NCBI GenBank assembly: GCA_001897745.1
Contig: MKUH01000043.1
Coordinates: forward strand, 124,001-188,000
Source of the DNA: Candidatus Accumulibacter sp. 66-26
Lineage (GTDB): Bacteria > Pseudomonadota > Gammaproteobacteria > Burkholderiales > Rhodocyclaceae
Length of the DNA: 64,000 nt
Direction: 5' to 3'
The position numbers and the translations under genes are program-made. The notes below the pieces were generated by a model. The model had not been told where the DNA came from. It saw nothing but the letters and a program-made list of their open reading frames with translations, and made no database searches. The number at the start of each line of letters is the position of its first letter. Position 1 is the stretch's first letter. Positions 34,450-44,524 of the stretch are shown one piece after another.

Positions 34450-35009
34450 AGCGTGATTCCTTTGGCTTTCAGGGCTGCGGCCAAGGTGTGGGTGGCGCGC
34501 GAGCAGTGCGTCTTGACGCTGCCTTCCGAGCAGCCCATTGCCGAGGCGGTTTCGGCGACGTCCATGTCTTCCCAGTAACGCATGAGGAAGGCTTCGCGTT
34601 GACGCGCGGGCAGTGCTTTTATCTCTTTTTCAATCACGCCAAGTACTTGCGTTTGCTGCAGTTGTCCGTCCGGCGTGTTCGGTGTCGCCGAGTCCGATTC
34701 CGCCGCTATCGTTTCCAGCGGGTCGTGGTCCTCGTCGTCGCTGGGGATGAGGGCCGACAGCAGGGTCGTCCACAGCGAGCGCACCTTGCTGCGCCGGTAG
34801 TAGTCGCGGATCGTGTTCTGCAGGATGCGCTGGAAAAGCATCGGAAACTCTTCCTGCGGGCGGTCGCCGTATTTTTCGGCAAGTTTCATCATCGCGTCCT
34901 GAACGATGTCGAGCGCGGATTCCTCGTTGTGCACGGCGAACATGGCCTGCTTGAACGCGCGGCGCTCCGTGGCGGCGAGAAAATCCGAGAGTTCGCGTTG
35001 GCTGGCCAG
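34446..35009 (-). CDS. ECF-like RNA polymerase sigma factor (probable CTG start)
   Basis: 187 residues if started at CTG 35009. Region 2 is FKQAMFAVHNEESALDIVQDAMMKLAEKYGDRPQEEFPMLFQRILQNTIRDYYRR; region 4 is VIEKEIKALPARQREAFLMRYWEDMDVAETASAMGCSEGSVKTHCSRATHTLAAAL. The first ATG in frame (34943) would cut into region 2. Upstream codons continue LASQRELSDFLAATERRAFKQA, which fits the N-terminus of this family with CTG in the position of Met, and AAGGA lies 8 bp before it. No ATG, GTG or TTG exists upstream in frame. First gene of the sigma/DUF3619/DUF3106/RDD cluster. Confidence 0.88.
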   Translation of the reverse strand: MASQRELSDFLAATERRAFKQAMFAVHNEESALDIVQDAMMKLAEKYGDRPQEEFPMLFQRILQNTIRDYYRRSKVRSLWTTLLSALIPSDDEDHDPLETIAAESDSATPNTPDGQLQQTQVLGVIEKEIKALPARQREAFLMRYWEDMDVAETASAMGCSEGSVKTHCSRATHTLAAALKAKGITL

Positions 35010-35077
35010 GGGGAGGGTCCTTCGGTGGTGTCCAGAGTACCGCTTGCGAAGCGTAAGCGCCTGTTTGGTCGGGAGCC

Positions 35078-35106
35078 TTGACCAATCGAGGTCTAACCTT
35101 TAACGT
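35078..35106 (+). promoter_or_regulatory. Possible ilv operon promoter
   Basis: TTGACC (35078-35083) with a 17-bp spacer to TAACGT (35101-35106), 42 bp before the ilvB ATG. The -10 is poor. No Ile/Val/Leu-rich leader peptide or attenuator was seen in the 138-bp gap. Confidence 0.3.
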
Positions 35107-35147
35107 TACAGGTTTTTTCGAGCAATCAGCTTGGTAAGGCGACGGCG

Positions 35148-36857
35148 ATGATAATGACCGGTGCGGAGATTGTAATCAGGTGCCTGCAGGAAGAAAAGGT
35201 CGAGTATGTTTTCGGCTATCCCGGCGGCTCGGTTCTCCATATATATGACGAGCTGTTCAAGCAGGACAAGGTCAAGCACATCCTGGTCCGCCACGAACAG
35301 GCTGCGGTGCATGCGGCCGACGGTCTGGCGCGGTCGACGCAGAAGGTCGGCGTCGCACTGGTGACCTCCGGCCCGGGCGCGACCAATGCCGTGACCGGCA
35401 TCGCCACCGCCTACATGGACTCGATCCCGCTGGTCGTGATCACCGGCCAGGTGCCCTCCGCCTACATCGGGCAGGACGCGTTCCAGGAATGCGACACGGT
35501 CGGCATCACGCGCCCCTGCGTGAAGCACAACTTCCTCGTGCGCGACGTCAAGGACATCGCCTCGACCATGAAGAAGGCCTTCCATATCGCCTCCACCGGC
35601 CGCCCCGGCCCGGTCGTCGTCGATATCCCGAAGGACATCACCGCCGCCAAGTGCGAATTCGACTATCCGCAGACGATCCAGATGCGTTCGTACAACCCGG
35701 TGGTCAAGGGGCATCTGGGGCAGATCAAGAAGGCCGTCGAACTGCTGCTCAAGGCCAAGCGGCCGATGATCTACACCGGCGGCGGCGTGATTCTGTCAGA
35801 CGCCGCCGATCAGTTGACGCGCCTGACGCGCCGCCTCGGCTTCCCGATCTGCAACACGCTGATGGGACTCGGCGCCTATCCGGCTTCCGACGCGCAGTTC
35901 CTCGGCATGCCCGGCATGCACGGTACCGTCGAAGCCAATATGGCGATGCAGCACAGCGACGTGCTGCTGGCGATCGGCGCCCGCTTCGACGACCGCGTGA
36001 TCGGCAATCCCGACCACTTCGGCTCGCAGCCGCGCAAGATCATCCACATCGACATCGATCCGTCGTCGATCTCCAAGCGCGTCAAGGTCGATGTGCCGAT
36101 CGTCGGCAGCGTACCCGACGTGCTCGAGGAAATGCTCAAGCTGCTCGACGCCGAGAAGTCCGCGCCCGATGCCGCCGCGCTCGCCGACTGGTGGAAGGAG
36201 ATCGAGGGCTGGCGCGCCAAGCAGTGCATGAAGTACAAGCACAAGAAGAACGTGATCATGCCGCAGTACGTGATCGAGAAGCTGCACGAGGTGACCGGCG
36301 GCAACGCCATCGTGACCTCGGACGTCGGCCAGCACCAGATGTGGGCGGCGCAGTACTACAAGTTCGAGCAGCCGCGCCGCTGGCTCAACTCGGGCGGCCT
36401 TGGCACCATGGGCGTCGGCCTGCCGTACGCGATGGGCGCCGCTTTCGCGCACCCGGACAAGCAGATCGCCTGCGTCACCGGCGAAGCCTCGATCCAGATG
36501 TGCATCCAGGAGTTGTCGACGGCCAAGCAGTTCCGCCTGCCGATCAAGATCATCTGCCTGAACAACCGCTATCTCGGCATGGTCCGCCAGTGGCAGGAAA
36601 TGTTCTACGGTAGCCGCTACTCCGAGTCCTACATGGATTCGCTGCCCGACTTCGTCAAGCTGGCCGAGGCCTACGGGCATATCGGCATCCGCGTCGAAAA
36701 GCCGGAGGACGTCGAGGCGGCGCTGCACAAAGCCTTCGTCGAGCACAAGGACGAGTGCGTCTTCCTCGACTTCCTGACCGACCAGAAAGCCAACGTCTTC
36801 CCGATGGTGGCGGCCGGCAAGGGGCTGTCCGACATGATCCTGGCCGAAGACCTGTAA
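35148..36857 (+). CDS. ilvB: Acetolactate synthase large subunit
   Basis: 569-residue thiamine-diphosphate enzyme, the first common step in branched-chain amino acid synthesis. The catalytic Glu lies in RHEQAAVHAADG (about 47). Central FAD-type domain and C-terminal ThDP domain are complete. The ThDP motif, usually GDG...NN, reads GEASIQMCIQELSTAKQF...NN here; Glu in the second place is known in related betaproteobacteria, as I recall, while the Ala is less usual. ATG at 35148 and 35154 are both possible. Followed by ilvH. Confidence 0.96.
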   Translation: MIMTGAEIVIRCLQEEKVEYVFGYPGGSVLHIYDELFKQDKVKHILVRHEQAAVHAADGLARSTQKVGVALVTSGPGATNAVTGIATAYMDSIPLVVITGQVPSAYIGQDAFQECDTVGITRPCVKHNFLVRDVKDIASTMKKAFHIASTGRPGPVVVDIPKDITAAKCEFDYPQTIQMRSYNPVVKGHLGQIKKAVELLLKAKRPMIYTGGGVILSDAADQLTRLTRRLGFPICNTLMGLGAYPASDAQFLGMPGMHGTVEANMAMQHSDVLLAIGARFDDRVIGNPDHFGSQPRKIIHIDIDPSSISKRVKVDVPIVGSVPDVLEEMLKLLDAEKSAPDAAALADWWKEIEGWRAKQCMKYKHKKNVIMPQYVIEKLHEVTGGNAIVTSDVGQHQMWAAQYYKFEQPRRWLNSGGLGTMGVGLPYAMGAAFAHPDKQIACVTGEASIQMCIQELSTAKQFRLPIKIICLNNRYLGMVRQWQEMFYGSRYSESYMDSLPDFVKLAEAYGHIGIRVEKPEDVEAALHKAFVEHKDECVFLDFLTDQKANVFPMVAAGKGLSDMILAEDL

Positions 36858-36867
36858 GGAAGACAAG

Positions 36868-38395
<1,528 letters not shown>

Positions 38396-38503
38396 TCGGC
38401 TGGCCGCTCGGCGGGGTAGCGCGTTCGCGCCTTGCTCCGCCTTCGCTTTGGGCGGTGTCGGAAAAATCGAATCCGACCCGCCCAAATGCTTTCAAGGATT
38501 GAA

Positions 38504-39139
38504 ATGAACTACCCCCACCCGATTCTCGCCAAGGAAGGCTGGCCCTTCATCGCCGGTTCCTTCGTCGTCGCCCTGCTGGCCTCCGCCGCCGGCGCCTGGG
38601 CGCTGCCGTTCTGGCTGATCTTCATTTTCTGCGTGCAGTTCTTTCGCGATCCCGCGCGGCACATCGCCGGTGGCCCGAAGAGCATCGTCGCGCCGGCCGA
38701 CGGGCGCATCGTCGTCGTCGAGGAGACCGACGATCCCTACCTGAACCGTCGCGCGCTCAAGGTCAGCGTCTTCATGAACGTGTTCAACGTCCATTCGAAC
38801 CGCGCGCCGATCGAAAGCACCGTGCAGCAGAAGTGGTACAACCCGGGCAGCTTCCTGAACGCCGCCCTGGACAAGGCCTCGGTCGAGAACGAACGCTGTG
38901 CGCTGCACCTCAAGACGAACGACGGACGCGACGTTACCTGCGTGCAGATCGCCGGTCTCGTGGCGCGCCGCATCCTGAACTACGTGGACGCCGGCACCAA
39001 GTTGCTGCCGGGGCAGCGCTACGGCTTCATCCGCTTCGGTTCGCGTGTCGATCTCTACCTGCCGCTGGATACCAAGGTGAAGGTCGTGATCGGTGAAAAA
39101 GTGTATGCTTCGAGCACCGTTCTGGCCGAGTTGGCCTAA
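38504..39139 (+). CDS. psd: Phosphatidylserine decarboxylase (short form)
   Basis: 211 residues, the short pyruvoyl-dependent type that makes phosphatidylethanolamine. An N-terminal membrane hairpin ([35 protein letters not shown]) is followed by the catalytic domain. Self-cleavage is expected at the Gly-Ser in [11 protein letters not shown] near the end, converting the Ser to pyruvoyl. ATG at 38504 has AAGGAT upstream; earlier in-frame starts lack homology. 108 bp after ilvC. Confidence 0.94.
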   Translation: MNYPHPILAKEGWPFIAGSFVVALLASAAGAWALPFWLIFIFCVQFFRDPARHIAGGPKSIVAPADGRIVVVEETDDPYLNRRALKVSVFMNVFNVHSNRAPIESTVQQKWYNPGSFLNAALDKASVENERCALHLKTNDGRDVTCVQIAGLVARRILNYVDAGTKLLPGQRYGFIRFGSRVDLYLPLDTKVKVVIGEKVYASSTVLAELA

Positions 39140-39157
39140 ATACCTCACCCAAGACCG

Positions 39158-39919
39158 ATGCCGGAAATCAAGCCCCGCAAGACCCTGTTCAATCCCGAGC
39201 TGCGTCGTCGCGGCATCTACGTGCTGCCCAATCTGTTCACCACCGCGGCGCTGTTCTGCGGCTTCTTCGCCATCGTGCAGGCGATGAAGGGCGGTTTCGA
39301 GCAGGCGGCGGTCGCCATCTTCGTCGCCATGGTGCTCGACGGCCTCGACGGGCGCGTGGCGCGCCTGACGCGCACGCAGAGCGCCTTCGGCGCCGAGTAC
39401 GATTCGCTTTCGGACATGGTCTCGTTCGGCGTCGCGCCGGCGCTCGTGATGTACGTCTGGGCGCTCAAGGACATGGGGCGTCTGGGCTGGATCGCGGCCT
39501 TCATCTACTGCGTCGGCGCCGCGCTGCGTCTGGCGCGCTTCAACACCACGCTGGAAGTAGTCGACAAACGCTACTTCCAGGGCTTGCCGAGCCCGGCGGC
39601 GGCGGCGCTGGTCGCCGGCTTCGTCTGGGTGGTGATCGACAACGGCATGGCCGGCACCGACGTGTCCTGGCTGGCGGCCGTGATCACCGTCTTCGCCGGC
39701 GTCACCATGGTCTCGAACATCCGCTATTACAGCTTCAAGGACATCAACCTGCGCAAGAGCGTGCCCTTCATGGTGGTCGCCGCCATCGCGCTGGTCTTCG
39801 CGCTGATGGCGCTGAAGCCGGAAGTCACCCTGTTCGGCTTCTTCGTGGTGTATGCCTTGTCCGGCTACGTGCAGGCCGCCCTGCGCCTCGGCCGCGGCAA
39901 GAAGACCGCCGCTTCCTGA
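39158..39919 (+). CDS. pssA: CDP-diacylglycerol-serine O-phosphatidyltransferase
   Basis: 253-residue integral membrane enzyme of the CDP-alcohol phosphatidyltransferase family that makes phosphatidylserine, the substrate of Psd just upstream. The family motif DGLDGRVARLTRTQSAFGAEYDSLSD (D-G-x2-D-G-x2-A-R-x8-G-x3-D-x3-D) is intact at about residues 61-86. Six to eight membrane helices. Start 18 bp after psd. Confidence 0.96.
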   Translation: MPEIKPRKTLFNPELRRRGIYVLPNLFTTAALFCGFFAIVQAMKGGFEQAAVAIFVAMVLDGLDGRVARLTRTQSAFGAEYDSLSDMVSFGVAPALVMYVWALKDMGRLGWIAAFIYCVGAALRLARFNTTLEVVDKRYFQGLPSPAAAALVAGFVWVVIDNGMAGTDVSWLAAVITVFAGVTMVSNIRYYSFKDINLRKSVPFMVVAAIALVFALMALKPEVTLFGFFVVYALSGYVQAALRLGRGKKTAAS

Positions 39920-39938
39920 GTCTTGTTCCGAAGCGCCG

Positions 39939-41303
39939 TCAGCGGCGCGCGAAGCGTACGCTGAAGAGCGCGCCGCCCAGGCCGGGCGATTCCCCTATCG
40001 TCACGCTGGCCGCGTGCTGGCCGGCGATCCGGCGCACGATGGCGAGCCCCAGGCCGCTGCCGTCGCTGCCGTTGCCGGGCGCGCGGTAGAAGCGCTCGAA
40101 CACGCGCGTCCGATCCTCCGCCCGGATTCCCGGGCCGCTGTCCTCCACTTCGAGAAGCGCGCCGTCGCCGTCGCTGCGGCAGCGCACGGTGACCGTGCCC
40201 TTGTCCGGCGTATAGCGCACCGCGTTGTCGATCAGGTTGGCGATCAGTTCGCCGAGCAGCAGCGGCGAGCCGTCGACGAAAGCGCTTTCGAGTTCGAAAC
40301 CGAGGTCGATGTTCTTCGCGATGGCCTGCGCTAGGCAGGGGCCGGCCGCTTCGCGCACGACCTCGGCTAGATCGACCTGGCCGTGCGTCGTGTCGTCGCG
40401 CGGCTCGGCGCGGGCCAGCGCGAGCAGCTGGTGGACGAGGTGGGCGAGGCGCTGCGCGGCGAGCAGGATGCGCCTGAGCTGCGCCGCCTGGTCGCCGGGC
40501 GCGCCTTCCGCGTCGCGTAGCGCCAGCTCGGCCTGCGCCTGCAGCGCCGCGATCGGCGTCCGCAGCTGGTGCGCCGCGTCCGAGACGAAGTGCCGCTGGG
40601 CGTCCAGCGATTCGCCCAAGCGTTCGAGCAGCTCGTTCAACTCGTCGACCATCGGCTGGATTTCCTCGGGCAGATCGCGCGCCGCGATCGGCCGCAGGTC
40701 GCTCTGCGAACGGTCGGCCAGCTGGCGGCGCAGGTCGTCGAAGGGGCGCAGGCCGGAGCGGATGCCGAACCACACGAGCAGGAGCGTGGCGCAGGCGAGG
40801 ACGATCTCGGGGACGAGCATGCCGAGCAGGATTTCCCAGACGAGATTGTTTCTTTTGACCAGGGTTTCGGCGGCGAGGACGATCAGCGGGGTGCCGTCGC
40901 GCTCGATGTAGAGCGCCGCGACGCGAATCCGCCGGCCGTCGATCTGCGCGTCGAAAAAGGCGCGGTTGTCGTCGCCGCGCGCGCCGGGGGGCGGCGGCAG
41001 CGCTTGTTCCCCGGCGATGTGCCCGCCTTCCGGCGTCAGCACCCGGAAGTAGATGCGGTCGTATTTGTCGGTGAGCAGGATTTCGTTTGCCGCTTTCGGC
41101 AGGTTCAGGGCGACCCGTCCCTCGTTCATCTTCAGCTGGCCGGCGAGCGCCAGCGCCGTGTCGAGCAGGCCCCGGTCGTAGGCGCGCAGCGCGCTGCGCA
41201 GCGCGACCGTGTACGCGGTCAGCGCGCTGGCCGCGATGAGCAGCAGCATGGCCGGCAGCAGCCTGCGCAGCAGCAGGCTGCGCAGGCTAGGCCGCCGGTT
41301 CAT
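39939..41303 (-). CDS. Two-component sensor histidine kinase
   Basis: 454 residues. Two membrane segments (about 13-35 and 160-182) enclose a periplasmic domain of about 125 residues. A HAMP region follows, then the dimerisation box HFVSDAAHQLRTPIAALQAQ with the phospho-accepting His at about 244, and the ATPase boxes NLIDNAVRY, EDSGPGI and SGLGLAIVRRI. Similar to the TctE/QseC group. Its start overlaps the response regulator end by 17 bp. The signal is unknown; the adjacent divergent efflux operon suggests metal or toxic-compound sensing. Confidence 0.95.
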   Translation of the reverse strand: MNRRPSLRSLLLRRLLPAMLLLIAASALTAYTVALRSALRAYDRGLLDTALALAGQLKMNEGRVALNLPKAANEILLTDKYDRIYFRVLTPEGGHIAGEQALPPPPGARGDDNRAFFDAQIDGRRIRVAALYIERDGTPLIVLAAETLVKRNNLVWEILLGMLVPEIVLACATLLLVWFGIRSGLRPFDDLRRQLADRSQSDLRPIAARDLPEEIQPMVDELNELLERLGESLDAQRHFVSDAAHQLRTPIAALQAQAELALRDAEGAPGDQAAQLRRILLAAQRLAHLVHQLLALARAEPRDDTTHGQVDLAEVVREAAGPCLAQAIAKNIDLGFELESAFVDGSPLLLGELIANLIDNAVRYTPDKGTVTVRCRSDGDGALLEVEDSGPGIRAEDRTRVFERFYRAPGNGSDGSGLGLAIVRRIAGQHAASVTIGESPGLGGALFSVRFARR

Positions 41304-41967
41304 TCGGCTTTTCGAGGTAGTAGCCGAGGCCGCGCACCGTGCGGATGACGATGCCGGCCGGTTCGAGCTTGACGCGCAGCCGCGAGACGAACTTCTCGAC
41401 GGCGTTCGGCGTGATGTCCTCCTCCCAGCTGTACAGCGACTCCATGATCTGCTCCTTGCTGACGATGCGGTTGGCGCGCGTCGCGAGATATTCGAGCGCC
41501 GCCCACTCGCGCGCCGTCAGATCGAGCGGCGCGCCGTCCAGCCAGGCGCGCCGGCCGTTGGTGTCGAGCGTCAGCTTGCCGAGCGTCAGCGTCGGTTCGG
41601 GCTGCGCGCGCCCGCGCCGGATCAGCGCGCGCACGCGGGCTTCGAGTTCGCTCAGGGCGACCGGCTTGACGAGATAGTCGTCGGCGCCGAGATCGAGCAG
41701 GCGCACGCGCTCTTCGAGCGCCTCGCGCGCCGAGAGGATGAGCACCGGCATGCGCTGCTTGCGCGTGCGCAGGCGGTGCAGGACGTCGCCGCCTTCCAGC
41801 CCGGGCAGACCGAGGTCGAGGATCGCCAGATCGTAGGTCTGGCTGGCGAGCCAGCTGTCGGCCTGCTTGCCGTCCTCCGCCCAGTCCACGACGTAGCCGG
41901 ATTGGCGCAGGGCGCGGGTCAGGCCGTCGGCCAGCAGGGAGTCGTCTTCGGCAAGAAGTATTCGCAT
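41287..41967 (-). CDS. OmpR-family response regulator
   Basis: 226 residues. Receiver domain (1-120) with acidic pocket EDD near 7-9, phospho-accepting Asp in AILDLGLPG at about 51, and Lys in DDYLVKPVAL. C-terminal OmpR winged helix (130-220; TAREWAALEYLATRANRIVSKEQIMESLYSWEED). It overlaps its kinase gene and is divergent from the efflux operon, whose promoter region it probably controls. Confidence 0.96.
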   Translation of the reverse strand: MRILLAEDDSLLADGLTRALRQSGYVVDWAEDGKQADSWLASQTYDLAILDLGLPGLEGGDVLHRLRTRKQRMPVLILSAREALEERVRLLDLGADDYLVKPVALSELEARVRALIRRGRAQPEPTLTLGKLTLDTNGRRAWLDGAPLDLTAREWAALEYLATRANRIVSKEQIMESLYSWEEDITPNAVEKFVSRLRVKLEPAGIVIRTVRGLGYYLEKPNEPAA

Positions 41968-41990
41968 GGGGGCAAGGGCGGGGGAGAGGG

Positions 41991-42021
41991 TCAGATAGCA
42001 GTCAGTAGCGCTTCCTACAAT
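41991..42021 (+). promoter_or_regulatory. Candidate response-regulator site and -10 of the efflux operon
   Basis: A direct repeat TCAGATAGC (41991-41999) and TCAGTAGC (42002-42009), 11 bp apart, sits just upstream of TACAAT (42016-42021). Direct repeats one helical turn apart near the -35 region are typical of OmpR-family sites. No ordinary -35 hexamer is present, consistent with an activated promoter. Confidence 0.4.
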
Positions 42022-42049
42022 ACCAGCCTCGCATTAGGGAAGGAACTCC

Positions 42050-43369
42050 ATGACGGTAATCGGAAAGCTTTCCGCCCTGCTCGTCGCCCTGTGCGCGGCC
42101 TCCTTCGCCTTCGCCCAGGAGGGCGCGCCGGTGCTCCGCCTGTCGCTGGACGAAGCCGAGTCGCTGTGGGCGACGCACAACCGCGAAGTGCGCCTGGCGC
42201 GCAGCGCGGTCAGCGGTGCCGAGGCAGACGTGACGAGCGCCGGGCAGGCGCCCAATCCGCAGGTCTCGCTCAATGTCGCCTCGCTCAGCCCGCAGGAGGG
42301 GGTCGGGGGGGGCGGCCTGCGCGACAAGCGAATGGACAGCGTCGTGCGCGTCGAGCAGCTGATCGAGCGCGGCGACAAGCGCGAACTGCGCACCCTGGCC
42401 GCCGAGGCGATGCTCAAGGCCAGCCGCGGCGACCTCGACGATACGCAGCGGCAACAGCGCAAGGTGCTGTGGTCGGCCTACTACGATCTGCTGCTGGCGC
42501 AGGAAAGGCGCGCCGGCGCCGCGGAAGCGGCGGCCCTGTACGGCAAGGGGCTGGCCGCCAGCGACATCCGCTACAAGGCGGGCGATATCTCCGGCGCGGA
42601 TCTCGGGCGCCTGCGCATCGAGAAGCTGCGCGCCGAGAACGACGCACGGCAGGCACAGGCCGACCTCGAAAAGGCACAGATCGCGCTGGCCTACCTGATC
42701 GGGCGCGAGGCGAGCGCGCGCCGCCTGGTCGCCGCCGACGCATGGCCGCAGGACGAGACCGCGCGCGTTACGCCGAACGGTTCCGCCACGCCTGCCCGTA
42801 GCGATGTCGCGACGCCCTTGCCCGAGACGGCGCTCGCGCAGCGTCCGGATGTCCGCGCGGCGCAGGCGCGGGTCGATGCGGCGGAAAAGGCGCGCGATCT
42901 TGCGCGCGCGCTGCGCAAGCGCGATCTCACCGTCGGCGTCCAGTTCGAACACAACCAGACGAATAGTCCGACCAACAGTTTCGGCGTCGGCGTCAGCGTT
43001 CCGCTTTTTCTGCGCCACGAATACCAGGGCGAGATCGCGCGGGCCGAAGCCGACCTGCAGGCGACGCGCGAGCAGCTCGAGCGCGTGCAGGCGCAAGCGC
43101 TGGGCGAGGCCGACCAGGCCCGCGCCGATCTGGAGGCCGGCCGTGAACGCCGTCAGCGCCTCGAATCCGGGGTGCTGGCCGATGCCGAGCGCGTCGCCAA
43201 AGGCGCCGAACTGGCGTACGCGAAAGGTGCGATGGGCCTGCTCGACCTGCTCGATGCGCGCCGGACCGCGCGCCAGGTGCAACTCGAAGCGATGGCGGCA
43301 CGTGCCGACTACGCAAAAGCGGTCGCCGCGTGGCGGGCGGCCGTAGCGCAAGAGGATGGATTCAAATGA
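42050..43369 (+). CDS. TolC-family outer-membrane efflux protein (CzcC/CusC-like)
   Basis: 439 residues. A signal peptide (KLSALLVALCAASFAFA) is followed by two TolC repeats of long coiled helices (LSLDEAESLWATHNREVRLARSAV; LAQRPDVRAAQARVDAAEKARDLARAL). It forms the outer-membrane channel for the RND pump below. First gene of a three-gene operon; its TGA overlaps the next ATG. An AAGGAA site precedes the start. Confidence 0.93.
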   Translation: MTVIGKLSALLVALCAASFAFAQEGAPVLRLSLDEAESLWATHNREVRLARSAVSGAEADVTSAGQAPNPQVSLNVASLSPQEGVGGGGLRDKRMDSVVRVEQLIERGDKRELRTLAAEAMLKASRGDLDDTQRQQRKVLWSAYYDLLLAQERRAGAAEAAALYGKGLAASDIRYKAGDISGADLGRLRIEKLRAENDARQAQADLEKAQIALAYLIGREASARRLVAADAWPQDETARVTPNGSATPARSDVATPLPETALAQRPDVRAAQARVDAAEKARDLARALRKRDLTVGVQFEHNQTNSPTNSFGVGVSVPLFLRHEYQGEIARAEADLQATREQLERVQAQALGEADQARADLEAGRERRQRLESGVLADAERVAKGAELAYAKGAMGLLDLLDARRTARQVQLEAMAARADYAKAVAAWRAAVAQEDGFK

Positions 43370-44523
43370 AGCAAATGAAGCGAACATTCGTACTGAAAGC
43401 GGGCGCGCTGCTGCTCGCGCTCGCCGCACTGGGCATCGGGATCGCACGCTATGCCGCGCCGACCGGCGAAAAGGGCGCGGTGCCTGAGGCCGCGCCTGCG
43501 GCAGCCTCGGCGGCGAGCGGCGATGGCCTCAGCCTGCGCTTTGCCGAGGGCGCGCCGCAGCTGGCCTATCTGCGCATCGAGGAGGCGTCAGCCTACCCGG
43601 TGCCCCTGCTGGAGGCGCTCAACGGGCGCCTGACGTATGACGACAACGTCACGGCGCGGGTGTTTTCCCCTGTCGCCGGGCGCATCCTGAGCCTGCCGGT
43701 GCAGGCCGGCGACAGCGTGCGGGCCGGGCAGCCCTTGCTGGCGCTCGACGTTCCCGACTACGCCGATCTGCGCAAGGCGGAATCCGACCGCGCGACCAAG
43801 CGCGCCGCTTTCGAGCGCGCCAAGGTCCTGTTCGAGAACGAGGTGGTCGCGCGCAAGGATTTCGAGGCGGCGGAGAACGACCTGCGCGCGGCGAATGCGG
43901 AAGTCGAGCGTTCGCAGGCGCGCCTGCGCAGCCTGACGCCGCTCGCCGGACAGGCCGGCTTCGCGCTGCGCGCGCCGTTCGCCGGCGTCGTCACCGAGCG
44001 GCAGGCCAGTCCGGCGATGGAGGTACGGCCCGACCAGCCGAATTCGCTGTTCGTGGTCAGCGATCCCAAGCGCCTGTGGGCGATCGCCGAGTTGCCCGAG
44101 AAGGATCTCGCCAAGCTGCGCGTCGGCCAGTCCGTGAGCATCGAGGTCGACGCCTACCCGGAGCGGCGCTTCGCCGGGCAGGTGCTGGCCATCGGCGACG
44201 TGCTCGACGCGCAGTCGCGCCGCGTGCCGGTGCGCTGCGCGGTACGCAACGACGAGCGTCTGCTGAAGCCGGAAATGTTCGCCCGCATCACGCCGGAGAG
44301 CGAGGGCGAGAAGCTGCCGCGCGTGCCGAACACGGCGCTGGTGACGGAGGGCCTGCACGTTTACGTCTTCGTCGAGAAGGCGCCGGGCCTGATCGAGAAA
44401 CGCGAAGTGCGCCTGAGCTTCCGCGGCCATGCGGCGAGCTTCGTCGGCAGCGGCCTGCGCGCCGGCGAGCGCGTGGTGACGACCGGCGCGCTGCTGCTCA
44501 ACGCCGAACTGGGCGGAGCCTAG
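43366..44523 (+). CDS. RND efflux periplasmic adaptor (HlyD/CzcB-like)
   Basis: 385 residues. An N-terminal membrane anchor or signal (VLKAGALLLALAALGIGIA), a lipoyl-like half (FSPVAGRILSLPVQAGDSVRAGQPLLALDVPDY), an alpha-hairpin (about 135-185), the second lipoyl half (GFALRAPFAGVVTERQA) and beta-barrel domains follow. It links the pump to the TolC channel. No His-rich metal-binding N-terminus is present. Start at 43366 overlaps the upstream stop. Confidence 0.93.
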   Translation: MKQMKRTFVLKAGALLLALAALGIGIARYAAPTGEKGAVPEAAPAAASAASGDGLSLRFAEGAPQLAYLRIEEASAYPVPLLEALNGRLTYDDNVTARVFSPVAGRILSLPVQAGDSVRAGQPLLALDVPDYADLRKAESDRATKRAAFERAKVLFENEVVARKDFEAAENDLRAANAEVERSQARLRSLTPLAGQAGFALRAPFAGVVTERQASPAMEVRPDQPNSLFVVSDPKRLWAIAELPEKDLAKLRVGQSVSIEVDAYPERRFAGQVLAIGDVLDAQSRRVPVRCAVRNDERLLKPEMFARITPESEGEKLPRVPNTALVTEGLHVYVFVEKAPGLIEKREVRLSFRGHAASFVGSGLRAGERVVTTGALLLNAELGGA

Positions 44524-44524
44524 G

